NCBI GenBank assembly: GCA_027923505.1
Contig: BROI01000034.1
Span: 1 to 64,000, forward strand
Length of the DNA: 64,000 nt
Source of the DNA: Mayamaea pseudoterrestris
Lineage: Eukaryota > Bacillariophyta > Bacillariophyceae > Sellaphorales > Sellaphoraceae
Reading direction: 5' to 3'
Shown here: in pieces, positions 22,505 to 32,453 of the stretch
Layout: every line of letters begins with the position of its first letter
How positions within the stretch are numbered: position 1 is the first letter of the stretch
Made by a program: the position numbers and the translations under genes
Notes under the pieces: model-generated
The model's input: only the letters and a program-made list of their open reading frames with translations
What the model was told of the DNA's origin: nothing
Databases searched by the model: none

Positions 22505-22975
22505 AATCGCTCGGGTCGAGTCAAAATAACTGTCAAATATGCATGTTGTCTGTATTACGTTCTTTATATCTTTAAACGCCTTTGTCTATGTTTTTCGGTG
22601 CCTTATATGCTGGAGACGCTGCATCCATAGGTGTAGCCTGGGCCTGATAGAAGAGGCGCGCCATAGATATTGGATCGTGCAAGGACAGAAGTGCGAGCCG
22701 GTCAAGTCACAACGGAGATGTTTCATATAGCCCTATCATCTTATTGGACAGAAATTGTAGTTTTCAATATGGCTTGTTCGTCGAAGACGATTTGAAAAGC
22801 CATAAATGAAGTCGCCTCAACATCATCATTAGTCGCGCGGTCATCGAAGACCGCATCGGTCCTGCCTTGCAAATTTACTCTCCCCGCCCAGCAAAGGTAT
22901 TCTTGCATCCAATCGTTTACTTAGCAACCGATATCGAGGGGACAAGTTTTATTTGGGAGTAGCTGACAGGAAACA
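22505..22975. other. Intergenic region between the dirigent-like paralogues
   Basis: About 470 bp with no supported gene. It presumably carries the 3' UTR of copy 1 and the promoter of copy 2. Confidence 0.5.
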
Positions 22976-23587
22976 ATGAAGCTTCTTCAGCGTATTCTTC
23001 CGACCGCCTTGCTGCTCGCATGTTCTTTGGCTCAGCAATCGTTCCTTGAAGACGTCACAGAAGTCCATCAGTCGAGGCAATTCGACTCCTCTCTCAGTAC
23101 TGAGCTATGGCTTGGCGGCGTGCTGGACCAGAAAGCAGGCGAGTCATATACTGACGAAGGAATGATGCAACATAACGACGAGGACGAAGAACAACACAGG
23201 CATTTGAGTCGCGGTCGATACAATCAATGCAACGTTCTCAGGGTGTTCATTCGCAAGTCCGACATTCAGAGAGCTGCACTGACTTCAGAGAATGGCTACA
23301 GCTTTCAAATTCCCTTTTACGATAGAAGCACGAACCGCCGGAGGGGCATTTGGTACGAGCAGCTCACCTACGCCAACCGACAGCAAAACATGGGCGCCGG
23401 CATGGTGACACTCAAGTTTAACGTCAATACCTCTCTGTCTATGAGTGTCGTTGCTGGTCAAAAGCAATTGGCCATTCTTGGTGGTTCTGGCACGATCGGC
23501 GCTTGTCCAGGAGGTTACGGCTTGGTGACTGGCGATACTGGAGATGTCGTCCAGTTTCAATTTACAATCTGCGATGCCTGTTCATAA
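22976..23587 (+). CDS. Secreted dirigent-like beta-barrel protein, copy 2
   Basis: 203 aa, paralogue of the gene at 21,905 in the same orientation. Signal peptide MKLLQRILPTALLLACSLA, then an acidic linker (HNDEDEEQH) where copy 1 is basic, then the same domain: VFIRKSDIQRA, ENGYSFQIPFY, GIWYEQLTY, GAGMVTLKFN and ILGGSGTIG (GGSG at 169-172). Both end shortly after a Cys (QAC, CDACS). Sequence identity is modest outside these blocks, so the duplication is not recent. The opposite charge of the linkers suggests different partners or locations. The ATG has A at -3 (ACAATGA). Confidence 0.75.
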   Translation: MKLLQRILPTALLLACSLAQQSFLEDVTEVHQSRQFDSSLSTELWLGGVLDQKAGESYTDEGMMQHNDEDEEQHRHLSRGRYNQCNVLRVFIRKSDIQRAALTSENGYSFQIPFYDRSTNRRRGIWYEQLTYANRQQNMGAGMVTLKFNVNTSLSMSVVAGQKQLAILGGSGTIGACPGGYGLVTGDTGDVVQFQFTICDACS

Positions 23588-23828
23588 AAACTAAAGCAAA
23601 GTAATGCTATTGTGTCAATTAGTAGCAAGTTACAGTTTGCATGTCATCTCTAGCGCCTAGCAGTACATTGCTTCGATCGATCGAACGAAAGAACAACTGA
23701 ATTTACACGTTAACATGCCAATTACTAACACAAAAACAGTTACACCAAGCGACACAATCATCAAGCGTATTAACATGTGCTGTTGCATCGATGTCCGCAT
23801 CCAGATGCCATTCCTCGTCGTATATACG

Positions 23829-24849
23829 TTACACAGTCTTTTTCGCCGACGTGGGCGGCTGCACGTAGCGCCCGACAAAGAACTGCATGAACAAGAACAA
23901 GTAGCTTCCGTACATGCAAAAGGCTGCCGCGTTATTCTCCGCCGTTACCGTGCAGTTTGGTTCCGTCTTGTAGTAGTAAAAGGCCGCCAAGGTGACCACG
24001 ACACCAACCACCATTTGCGAAATTTGCGCAGCTGTAATAATCATGGGGTGCAGCCATTTTGGTTTGCATCGCATGGCCATGAGAAAGTAATAAAAGTACA
24101 TAATGCCATGCACCGAGTAGTTCATGACGACAAAGAATATTCCAGGCGGAGAAATGGTCACATAGGAATGCCAGCAGAAGAGGAGCACCGTAATGTGATG
24201 GTACCAGTGCAAAAAGATGAGGGGTTTCTTGTGAATAACAATAAAGAAGGTATCAAAGAGCTCGGGAAACTTGGACAGTATAAACAGCTGCACCCATAAG
24301 CCAGTTGATCCGCTTCCATAGGTTGCTCTCGGGTCTTGACACAGATTGTCCTTGAAACTCATGCTGGTCAAATTGTACACCAAGTGCGGCAGCGTCCGAA
24401 GCATTCCAAAAATGGAGAAGAGACTTAGTGACAGGTTCCAGGCCGCCAATGTGTAGCGCCAGTTGAACCGAGGGTGACTCGCCATCAAGGCTCGTCCAGC
24501 GACAATGCAGAGACCGTACATGACGCAGGCCATGAGCGGCACCATGGGGTGCGCCTGCATCCAATGCAGAATGGGAACTGGGTCATACTTCTTTTCGAAA
24601 CTGCAGAGAGCGATGAGTGAAAGTAAGCGACAAGAATACAGATGCAGCTTACAGATGCATGCTTCGAACAACTCGGAATGTGCTTTGAAGATGCGGAGTT
24701 TCTTGTGCAATCACTTACGCGAAATAAAACGGATCGAGGCTCGAAATCTGACAGGAGAATTCATTGTATTCAACTCCTTCTCCATTCACCGCAGAGCATG
24801 GATTGTTACTTGACGCAGTTTGGAAAAAGCCCATCATCATGCCAATCAT
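23829..24849 (-). CDS. Very-long-chain fatty acid elongase, ELOVL6-like (3-ketoacyl-CoA synthase), two exons
   Basis: ELO-family condensing enzyme, which adds malonyl-CoA to fatty acyl-CoA in the ER. Exon 1 is 24,719-24,849 and exon 2 is 23,829-24,600. The 118-bp intron has donor GTAAGT and acceptor CTCTGCAG and is phase 2. The spliced protein is 300 aa and reads FYFAFEKKYDPVPILHW across the junction. The ELO signature HWYHHITVLLF is at 175-185, with His box HWYHH at 175-179. LSKFPELFDTFF lies before it and MNYSVHGIMYFYY after it, with several membrane segments. The wording around the box matches ELOVL6/ELOVL3 (saturated and monounsaturated acyl chains) better than PUFA elongases. The C-terminus KKTV is a KKxx ER-retrieval signal. 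Without the intron the frame would start in non-homologous sequence. Confidence 0.9.
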
Positions 24850-25243
24850 GCAGTCAAGTGGCCTCTACTCGTAGTTCGCTGGTTGTCTCGAGCCTCGGCA
24901 CTCGTCGGCTCGTTGTCATTGTCGCGCATCGATTGCGGGCCGGCGTGGTTGCCGCCAAAAGCGGACGACTGCAAGACGGACGACGTCACCTGCAAGGCAA
25001 GGAACTTCCACGAAACCCAAGCTAACCTTCGCTTGCCAATGGTAGGCGGCACCTACTGCCGAAGTCACTGCACCAATGTTTTTGTTAAAGTTCCAAAAGG
25101 TAAACAAGAAGTAGAGTCATGAAAGGCTAGGAAGGTATCGACAGAACGCTCGTCGACAAGATACTGAAGCCGGGCACAACCTGCGACCATCTACCGTACC
25201 TTCGTAGCTCGCTTACAGTATATAGTAGCGCTTTATTAGCTTA
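24850..25243. other. Intergenic region upstream of the elongase gene
   Basis: About 390 bp between the start of the elongase gene and the stop of the PsbQ-like gene, both on the minus strand. No further exon or gene is evident. Confidence 0.5.
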
Positions 25244-25999
25244 TTACTTTGCGTAGTCTACAATAAATGCTGCCAAATCCTTGACAGTAGCTTCATAGGC
25301 TGCCATTGCCTTTCTTACATCCTTTCGTTCAATGGCGGCAGAAATTGCGTACAAATCCTTCTTGACCACTTGGACTTGCTTCTCACAAGCAGCAGTCTTT
25401 TCAGTGCCAACCAGTTTCTGCACCTGATTCATGGTCCGTACAAGTTCGCCGAGTGGGCCTGTCAAGACACCAGTCACTTGTGTCCATTTTTTCGTTTCGA
25501 TCAGTTTCGGCAATTGGTCCTTCAAGACTCCATACATGCTTTCAATACGCTTGATCAGCAGCTGATAGTCGGCACCCTTGTACAGTAATGATTCCTGATC
25601 TGCCATGTACACTAAACATTCTCGATTCCCGAGTGACTCGACCAAACATTGCTTGCTGTTTCGATCATTCAAACCTTGCAAGGGATCCGGAAAGGCAAGG
25701 CGGGCTTCATCTCCCGTGGCAGCATGCGCCGCGTATGGAGTCGTTGTGGATGCCCATATTGCTCCAAGCATGGCAAAGGCCGCTTCTCGGCGATCCAATA
25801 TTATATTCAATGGGTTGTTTTCGTCTTCGATCGTCTGACATGGATCACAGGTTCGTCGTTTTCGGCTCCGACTGTTTGGAACTCTTAACGCATGCCTCTC
25901 TGATACTCGAAGGCCATGTCTCCTTGGATTTTGTGTCTTTGAATTGAACGCCAACGCAATGGACAAGCCGTACAGCAAGAGACAAAGGACGGCCCTCAT
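25244..25999 (-). CDS. Thylakoid-lumen PsbQ/Psb31-like four-helix protein
   Basis: 251 aa with a three-part lumen-targeting leader. A signal peptide ends ALA|FNS (residues 17-18), followed by a basic, Ser-rich transit stretch. Then comes a twin-arginine thylakoid signal, LDRREAAFAMLGAIW (RR at 70-71), ending PYAAHA|ATG near residue 93. The mature part is about 158 aa and mostly helical. It runs KRIESMYGVLKDQLP, ETKKWTQVTGVLTGPLGEL, then two more amphipathic helices with DLYAISAAIERKDVRKA and AAYEATVKDLAAFIVDYAK. This pattern of four helices with Trp in helix 2 is that of PsbQ-like/Psb31 extrinsic proteins of photosystem II in diatoms. Two Cys in the mature part may pair. The family call rests on architecture and pattern, not on alignment. 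Confidence 0.7.
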   Translation of the reverse strand: MRAVLCLLLYGLSIALAFNSKTQNPRRHGLRVSERHALRVPNSRSRKRRTCDPCQTIEDENNPLNIILDRREAAFAMLGAIWASTTTPYAAHAATGDEARLAFPDPLQGLNDRNSKQCLVESLGNRECLVYMADQESLLYKGADYQLLIKRIESMYGVLKDQLPKLIETKKWTQVTGVLTGPLGELVRTMNQVQKLVGTEKTAACEKQVQVVKKDLYAISAAIERKDVRKAMAAYEATVKDLAAFIVDYAK

Positions 26000-26184
26000 C
26001 GTTCATGGTCGTTTCGCAAGAGGATTGCCGAAACTGGTTAGTACCGGTATGACGCAAGTGTGACGCAAGCAGGATCTGCCGCCATCCACACGACGGAACG
26101 AAATTCCATGTCACAACTTCGGCACCTCTTTCTTGATCGCCGCTTGCTACTTCAAATTTTTTGGCTTGCTTTATACATTTGAAT

Positions 26185-26985
26185 ATGCGTCGCTCAAGGT
26201 GTTCCAAATCTATTCATCTCGTGGCGGGACTACTTTATCTATTCGGATGGACACAGACGGCATGCGCATTTTCACTCGTTCCACTGCGGCAAATATTCAC
26301 ATCATCTCGACTGTTTGCCATTGCAAACTCGCCTCAAGAATTCAACGAATTCTCTCGCAAAATATCTACCGAAAAGATATTAGGAGGTAAACAGAACCGA
26401 CGAACCAGCGTTCGAGACTTTCACGTAGACTTGGAAGCATCGGCCGACGAGTGCGAGGCACTGGCCAAGCGTTTCCAGCTCCAGGCGGTGGCAACGCTCG
26501 CCGCTTCATTGTCCCTCCGACCCGCCTTTACGGGCGACCAAGACATTCACGTGGAAGGATCCATGCAAGCGTCCGTGACACAAACTTGTGTTCGAACGAA
26601 TGATTCCTTTCAAGTCAATGTGGAGTTTCCGATCGACATGACGGTTCGACCTGTGCTTCCAGAGCAAACCCTGTTTCCGGAAGTGGAGAAAGTGCCGTCA
26701 AAGAACACAAGCAAGTCGCCAAAGATGAAACGAAACAAGAAGCAGTCGCAGCGGACCGCTAGCAGTAGCAAGGGCATCAACGACATTGACTTGTTTGAGC
26801 TGCAGCGACTCGTAAACTCGGATATCATGCAGAATGATGACCATGTCATGGAGGACGAAGCTATACTTACTGTCGGAGGCATGCTGGACGTAGGCGAACT
26901 AGTCTCGCAACTGTTTTGGTTATCGCTTGACCCATATCCGAGAAAGCCAGGGAGTGAATGGACGCAAACAAGTATAACTGGATGA
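26185..26985 (+). CDS. Plastid YceD/DUF177 family protein (large-subunit rRNA accumulation)
   Basis: 266 aa. YceD-type proteins are needed for 23S rRNA accumulation and ribosome assembly in bacteria and plastids. The signal peptide ends TACA|FSLVP (A28|F29), a diatom plastid-entry motif. The domain begins VRDFHVDLEASADECEALA and continues with QLQAVATLAASLSLRP, HVEGSMQASVTQTCVRTN and SFQVNVEFPIDMTVRPV, which follows the family. After a Lys/Ser-rich insert it ends DIDLFELQRLV and LDVGELVSQLFWLSLDPYPR. The final LDPYPRKPG is typical of the alphaproteobacterial branch. The in-frame triplet at 26,161 is TTG, so the ATG at 26,185, which gives a clean signal peptide, is chosen. The Lys-rich insert (about 35 residues) is longer than usual. 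Confidence 0.85.
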   Translation: MRRSRCSKSIHLVAGLLYLFGWTQTACAFSLVPLRQIFTSSRLFAIANSPQEFNEFSRKISTEKILGGKQNRRTSVRDFHVDLEASADECEALAKRFQLQAVATLAASLSLRPAFTGDQDIHVEGSMQASVTQTCVRTNDSFQVNVEFPIDMTVRPVLPEQTLFPEVEKVPSKNTSKSPKMKRNKKQSQRTASSSKGINDIDLFELQRLVNSDIMQNDDHVMEDEAILTVGGMLDVGELVSQLFWLSLDPYPRKPGSEWTQTSITG

Positions 26986-27501
26986 TGTGATTAAGGTGAT
27001 GGTAGTAGCGCGGCGTGAGGCACAACGATGCCGAAGACTCATGCCAATCCAGTACGTGCGTGAGCAAGTTTGTTGGATGCCAACGACGTCAAGTTTTTAT
27101 TTGCTTACCGTAAATTTTTTTACCTTAATATAATTCTTCTTTAAACGCAGCTCTACTCGTTCGTCGTCGCGGATGCTGCAACGAATGCATTCACAACCAG
27201 CTTCACCGATCAAGATCAATTATCGACTTCAAATAAATAAAACAGTCCATGCATCCGCATCGGCGCGCAAGAGTCAGTTTTGTGGCTGCGCGCGCTTTAT
27301 AGCGCATCCTAAGCGGTCATCAGCTCTCCACAAGAGGTGCGCTACTTAAAGCAAACAAAGGACTGCGAGCGTGGACCGACACTGGACCAACGGAGAACTC
27401 ACGCTGCATTGAGCGTCGTCAACACCATCATCGGGCAGGCGCGAACGCTTGAGCAACAATGGCGAGTTAAACAGAAGATCAAGCAAAGCTTTGCACGAAG
27501 G
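26986..27501. promoter_or_regulatory. Intergenic and promoter region of the PDZ gene
   Basis: About 515 bp between tandem genes. Poly-T and AATATAATTC-like DNA near 27,110-27,140 may be the 3' end of the YceD gene; a CTTTATAGCGC TATA-like element lies near 27,294. Upstream in-frame triplets such as GTG at 27,337 are not eukaryotic starts. Confidence 0.4.
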
Positions 27502-30500
27502 ATGGCCATCGCCGTCATGCAGGAGAAAACGTCTCGCATGCATGCCGTAATTGCAGCGTTGATCATACTCTTGGCACTCGGCACGATCGCTCATGCATGG
27601 AGCGGCAATGGAAATCGACTTCATTTGCGCCAACGTTCACTTGCGCAACAACATTTGGATGATTCAACTCCAGCAATTAAAGTCGATAACGTCGAGTCTT
27701 ATCGTCGCAACCTGCAGACGGATGATGTCCCAATGAATGTCTCGATCTATCTGGGGCTCTATTACCTTAATGAGACGATTGCCGATATGCTAGATCCTCA
27801 ATATGAGCCGCTGAATGATGTCGCTGCCCATTTTTGTTGGGCGGTCAGTCAACAGGTACGACGATAGAAGCTGTGGCTTGGGATCTTCTCGTCAATTTAT
27901 GCTCGCTTTCTTACCTTGCGAGATCTTTTCTTGTCAATCTCAGGCAAACGGATCTCAGGTGCAGTCGGCTCTCTCCGGGACGGGCACGACCATCAAAACG
28001 CAGATTGCAAACAACAGTCTTGGGTGTAGTATTCTTGAGACGACACAGGTCATTGACAGCGCAGGCGAGACGTTATTTGGAACTGGTTACTTTCTCGTTC
28101 TCCAGCTGCAAGTGCAGCAACTTGTTTATCTTTCAAATGGGTCATTCCTGAGCCAAACTGAAGTGGAACAGATCGTCCTTTTAGGATTCATGCGCGGGAC
28201 AGGTGGACGAATGGCTTTTCGATCATTGCTCCGCGAGAACCCAAGCTTCTCCTCCATTGTCAATGTCGAAGCGTTCCCCGTCACCCCAACAGCAACTCCT
28301 AGTCCTCAACCGTCGAGTACCCAATCGGACAGGCCATCCATAGTGCCATCGCTATCACCGCCGATACGTTGGCCCAGCAAATCACCAACAGTCGGGTCAT
28401 CACTTGGAGCCACCCTTGCACCAACTACTGATAATAAAAATATCACAGGTTCAAGTTCTGAATCGGTCATATATGGATCGGTGCTTGGAAGTCTGGGCAT
28501 CCTATTGCTTCTCAGCCTGTGTCTCCTCTGCACGTGGTTTCCTATTTGTTCATGCTCCAGTTCCAGCGCAATTGACAATCTCATTACCAACGCCAGCTCA
28601 AGCAGTGTTCAAATCTTTAGCATGGAGGATGACGCCAGCGAAGGAGTAGTTGCTGCCCACCTTTCTGGTGTAAGCCATTCCAGATCGAGCCCTGCACCTA
28701 TCCAGCAGAATAGGGGACAGTCTGATGGAAGAATAGTGGATATCGGTGTCGCAAGTAGCTTTGACGAAATATCTGTGTATACTGCGGAAACTGATTCGGA
28801 TGCTACGGGAACTAAGCTGCAAGGTGCACACCTCTCGGGTGCAGCGGCGATGCATAGTGCGGTGGCGACTGAACCAATTGCAAATCCTGGCGAAAATATT
28901 GACGTGGGTGATCAAGCTCATAGTAACCTGCAAATTGGCAACAACGAGGCTGATCTAACTGAGAATAATGGCAGTGCGTTTGTTACCGCGGGAGCGTGTG
29001 TCAGTGTCGCTATCCATTCCTCGCCAAGTGCCGCTAATTCGAAGGAGTTTGATCCTTTTCTCGATGATGAAGCTTTCCCCGAATCGGCTGCCTCCTCCTA
29101 TGTCAAATTTGGGGCTCCTACATTTAGCTTTGATGACGATCTTGATGAAATAGAACCTCGGTCTGGAACGCATCTGTCCGAGGAGCGATCACAACCTTCA
29201 GCATCATCCAGCCAAACGCCAAGAATTCATAATACGGCGGCGGCCCGGCGGCACGACACCCTTTTGCACGAAGAAAAGCATGACAACGACGACGAAGAGT
29301 CCGAACAACACAGTGATGACGACCCATTCGCACCTTGGAATACTGAAGTTAGCTCTGTAGATGGAGCAACAACAACTTTTAGCACCATGTCTGACAACAG
29401 CTTGCTTCGTTCGATCTTGAAAGATGCTGAACGACTTGGTCAACACACAAATGCTTCTAGTACTAGCCCGCAAGGCAGTTGGAAGGCTTTGGTGAATGAA
29501 AAGCAAATGCGCGACAGTCTGGAATTCGGAGAAAGTAAGACACAGTCAGTATCGAGTTTCAACATCGAGTTTCTCCCTGCAGAAGAACATCCGTCAGTTG
29601 AACGTGCGTCCTACGAGCATTCTCGTCATGTGAAAGCAGGCGCATCGATGGTCATATCAGCTCTATCAAATGACCGACTGGACTCCGAGAAACTTGACGT
29701 AATCACATCTGTTCATAAGTTGCCAAAAGACGTATTCACGACATCAGATCGGTTGTTCTCTGAGAAGAAAGTTGATACAAGCGTCGGAATGGGACGAGAA
29801 TATGATCATACCAGCATCATTGGAGAAGGGCGGCACAGTAGCTTAACCAACTTCGTTGTCAGAGTAGAAAAGTCAGCCCCATCTGAGTCTGCGACGTCGT
29901 CTCCGTTCGTTTTGGGCATTCGAGCTCGAAAGGGATTAGTTGAACCTTCGGATGACTCATCTGTAACATCACAAGACACCGGAAATCCTTGGTTGTTTGA
30001 CACCATTGAACAAACGCTTGGTCCTCGTTCCTTGACAGCGGACCTGGAGTCTATCAGTGGTCGATCTTCACGGTCTGGCAGATCACATAGTTCTCGCCAG
30101 TTGGTGTTAAATGTATCTGAATCGTCATCAAACCGGGCAACGATTGGAGAATCAGCTACATCTGGCGAGAGCCAAGCTGTCGTTGACGATCATTACGTGC
30201 CTCGCATCTTGGATTGTGATCTCAAGCGACTTGATGAAGACGGGAACGGAAACTACCAGTATCCAGATCCGGAGCAGTCCTCGTCCATCACCGTGTCTAG
30301 CACCAGTGCAAGTCAGCCACCTCCCGTTCCCCCGATTCACTTGCTACCTCGAACTTCTCATTCTCGTTTTAAAGAATTGATTGCGCCTCCTGGCAAGCTG
30401 GGAGTAGTTCTTGCCGACCATCGTGACGGGAAAGGTGCAGTTGTTGCTGAAGTTCGACGTCAGAGTGCATTGTCGGGCAAACTGCGACGCGGAGATCAAA

Positions 30501-30735
30501 TCAGTGAGTTTGCATGTTGATGGTGCAATGCGCTGATGCCAGAAAATTTGACTTACTCATTATATGCTGCTTCCTTACAGTCGAGATTGACGGACGCAAC
30601 GTGGCAAAGCTGACGGTTCGCCAGATAACCGAGCTCATGGCTTCTCGGGTAAGCTATACGCGCCGCCTCATCATCACATCGTCCATGTCGCTCCCACCAA
30701 ATGTCGAGGAGGAGGAAACATTTGAATATGATTGA
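27502..30735 (+). CDS. Single-pass membrane protein with mucin-like stalk and C-terminal PDZ domain, three exons
   Basis: Exons 27,502-27,855, 27,944-30,503 and 30,581-30,735. Introns of 88 bp (donor GTACGA, acceptor AATCTCAG, phase 0) and 77 bp (GTGAGT, TTCCTTACAG, phase 1) give 1022 aa. The signal peptide is followed by an ectodomain of about 250 residues with possible N-glycosylation sites, then a Pro/Ser/Thr stalk. A transmembrane segment lies at about 293-315 (GSLGILLLLSLCLLC). A very long acidic, Ser-rich cytoplasmic region follows, and a PDZ domain from about residue 934: KLGVVLADH, VVAEVRRQSALSGKLRRGDQ, then IIEIDGRNVAKLTVRQI across the last splice. The splice restores a complete PDZ core, which supports the model. 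The architecture suggests a surface receptor or adhesion scaffold. No known family was recognised for the ectodomain. It ends 227 bp before the stop of the convergent G3BP-like gene. Confidence 0.8.
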
Positions 30736-30962
30736 CATGGATAAGTTGCCATAGTGTATTAACAACGTATAAAAGCTTGTTTGCGAAAGCAACTACAGAA
30801 AAACACTCTAATGTACTACGTGAATTACACCAAGCCAGCGATCATGTACTATGTAAGCGTATGTTTAGCAATCCCAGTAGACTACAATTAATTCCATATC
30901 GACTGGCAAAGTGCGCCGTGGATAGCAACAAGTCAGCCTTCCACCAACCGTTTCAAGCTTCA

Positions 30963-32453
30963 TCATCGTCCACCTCGACCAGACCGTCCGCCACCGCCAC
31001 GATGCTGACGTCCACCTGGGCCACCACCACCACCTCGACCTCCTGGACCAAATTTACGAACACGCTCACTTGATTTTTGGAAAATGTCGAGAGTCTTTCC
31101 ATGCAACTTGAACGCCTCCTGCTTGTGCTGCTCCACAATCGCCACGACTGGAGCCGCCGCATTGAAATCCAAGAATGCGATACCCTTGTTCGCCGCAACA
31201 GTGATACTGACAATCGCAGTGTCTGTATCTTTGGCGAATGTTTCGAACATGTTGACAACGTCTGGTTCGTTCGTCTTGGAAGCAATGTTCTTGACAACAA
31301 GCGTAAAGTCGGGGTCCCGCTTACTAATGGGCGTATGCACCGGCTTGACCGAAGCAGGCGTCTTCCCCTTTGACGCAATCGGAGATGGTGCTGTGCTTGC
31401 TGCGGTGGCCGTTGACGCAGGCATCTGTTCGGAATTACTTGCCTTGTTGTTCGCGGCAGGAGACGCTGAGGATGCCGCGGGAACCTTGCGCGATGGTGTC
31501 GACGGAGCAGGCGGTTTTGCCGCCAAACTTGCCCACGAACTCAGCTTTGACGTCGACTTACTGATTTCTGCAGCGTCATCGGTAGCTGCTGCGCCAAAAT
31601 TTTCCTCCTTTGCCTGCTCGGTACCCACCATTTCCTGCACCTCGGTCTCCTCCGTTTCAGCGGGAAGCGTCTCATTTTCCTCTAAATCAGCCACGGGCGA
31701 CACTTCGCCGTCGTCCTCATCCAAAACAATCTCCTTCGTCTCCTCGACGCCTCCCCCGGGAGAAACGTCTCCTTCCGCAGCGCTAATAGTCGTTCCGTTG
31801 CTAACATCCTTCTCGGCAGCGTCAACTTCATCAACATGGTTGTCCTCCATCGACTCATGATGTGAAATAGTACTCGTCGTCGTTAGTTTCTCGTCCAAGA
31901 ACCTTAAAATGTCATTTTGCACGTAGAAGCTTCGTTTTCCTTGACTGGTGGAAATGGGATTGAGAACAAAGGTGTGACAAAAGGCTTGACACCGTTCCAC
32001 CTCGTCGTCGTCATCGTCATTTCCGTGTTCATCCTCTTCACTAGTTTTGGTAGTGTAAATCACTTGTCCAGTGACAACTACAAGAATCCCGCTATTACCC
32101 GTCACTTGCGCATCAATCGCGCCATGGCAGAACTCGAATCGCCGCAGTCCAACGCTCGCCGGAAATCGGTCCGCCGCCGCCTCGGCCGTCTTGGCGCCGC
32201 TCGCTTCCGATGGATTGCTCGACGTTCCAGTCGACTGCAAGCTGGATGGCTGGTAAAACTTGACAATTTGCTCGGGTGTGTCGCTCGTCAAAACTTGGTA
32301 GTACTGCTTGACAAAGCGAGTGCCAATTACCAATGGGGATGGACCGCCGTCACTGCTAGATGATGCCGAGGGAGGAGGAGGAGTTTCGCCGCTAGCTTCG
32401 CGAGGACTCGAATTGGAGGACCGAGGAGCGCTGTAGCTGCTGCTGGCAGACAT
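30963..32453 (-). CDS. G3BP/Rasputin-like RNA-binding protein (NTF2 - RRM - RGG)
   Basis: 496 aa. An NTF2-like domain (about 41-190) starts VIGTRFVKQYYQVLTSD and includes a phosphorylation-prone acidic insert (HGNDDDDDE) and RSFYVQNDILRFL. The acidic middle region contains SSWASLAAKPP, a motif shared by G3BP proteins. An RRM at 382-459 reads FTLVVKNIASKTNEPDVVN with KGIAFLDFN as RNP1, and the last 29 residues are an RGG/Gly-rich tail. This domain order is that of G3BP, the stress-granule nucleator that binds mRNA and ubiquitin protease partners. The ATG lies at 32,453. The repeated GGRGGGGG codons at 30,963-31,050 are a GC-rich stretch. A cytoplasmic location is expected from the family. Confidence 0.9.
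   Translation of the reverse strand: MSASSSYSAPRSSNSSPREASGETPPPPSASSSSDGGPSPLVIGTRFVKQYYQVLTSDTPEQIVKFYQPSSLQSTGTSSNPSEASGAKTAEAAADRFPASVGLRRFEFCHGAIDAQVTGNSGILVVVTGQVIYTTKTSEEDEHGNDDDDDEVERCQAFCHTFVLNPISTSQGKRSFYVQNDILRFLDEKLTTTSTISHHESMEDNHVDEVDAAEKDVSNGTTISAAEGDVSPGGGVEETKEIVLDEDDGEVSPVADLEENETLPAETEETEVQEMVGTEQAKEENFGAAATDDAAEISKSTSKLSSWASLAAKPPAPSTPSRKVPAASSASPAANNKASNSEQMPASTATAASTAPSPIASKGKTPASVKPVHTPISKRDPDFTLVVKNIASKTNEPDVVNMFETFAKDTDTAIVSITVAANKGIAFLDFNAAAPVVAIVEQHKQEAFKLHGKTLDIFQKSSERVRKFGPGGRGGGGGPGGRQHRGGGGRSGRGGR

Noticed and set aside
23715-24299. 194-codon plus-strand ORF opposite the elongase gene
   Set aside because: It is the shadow of a strongly supported membrane enzyme on the minus strand.
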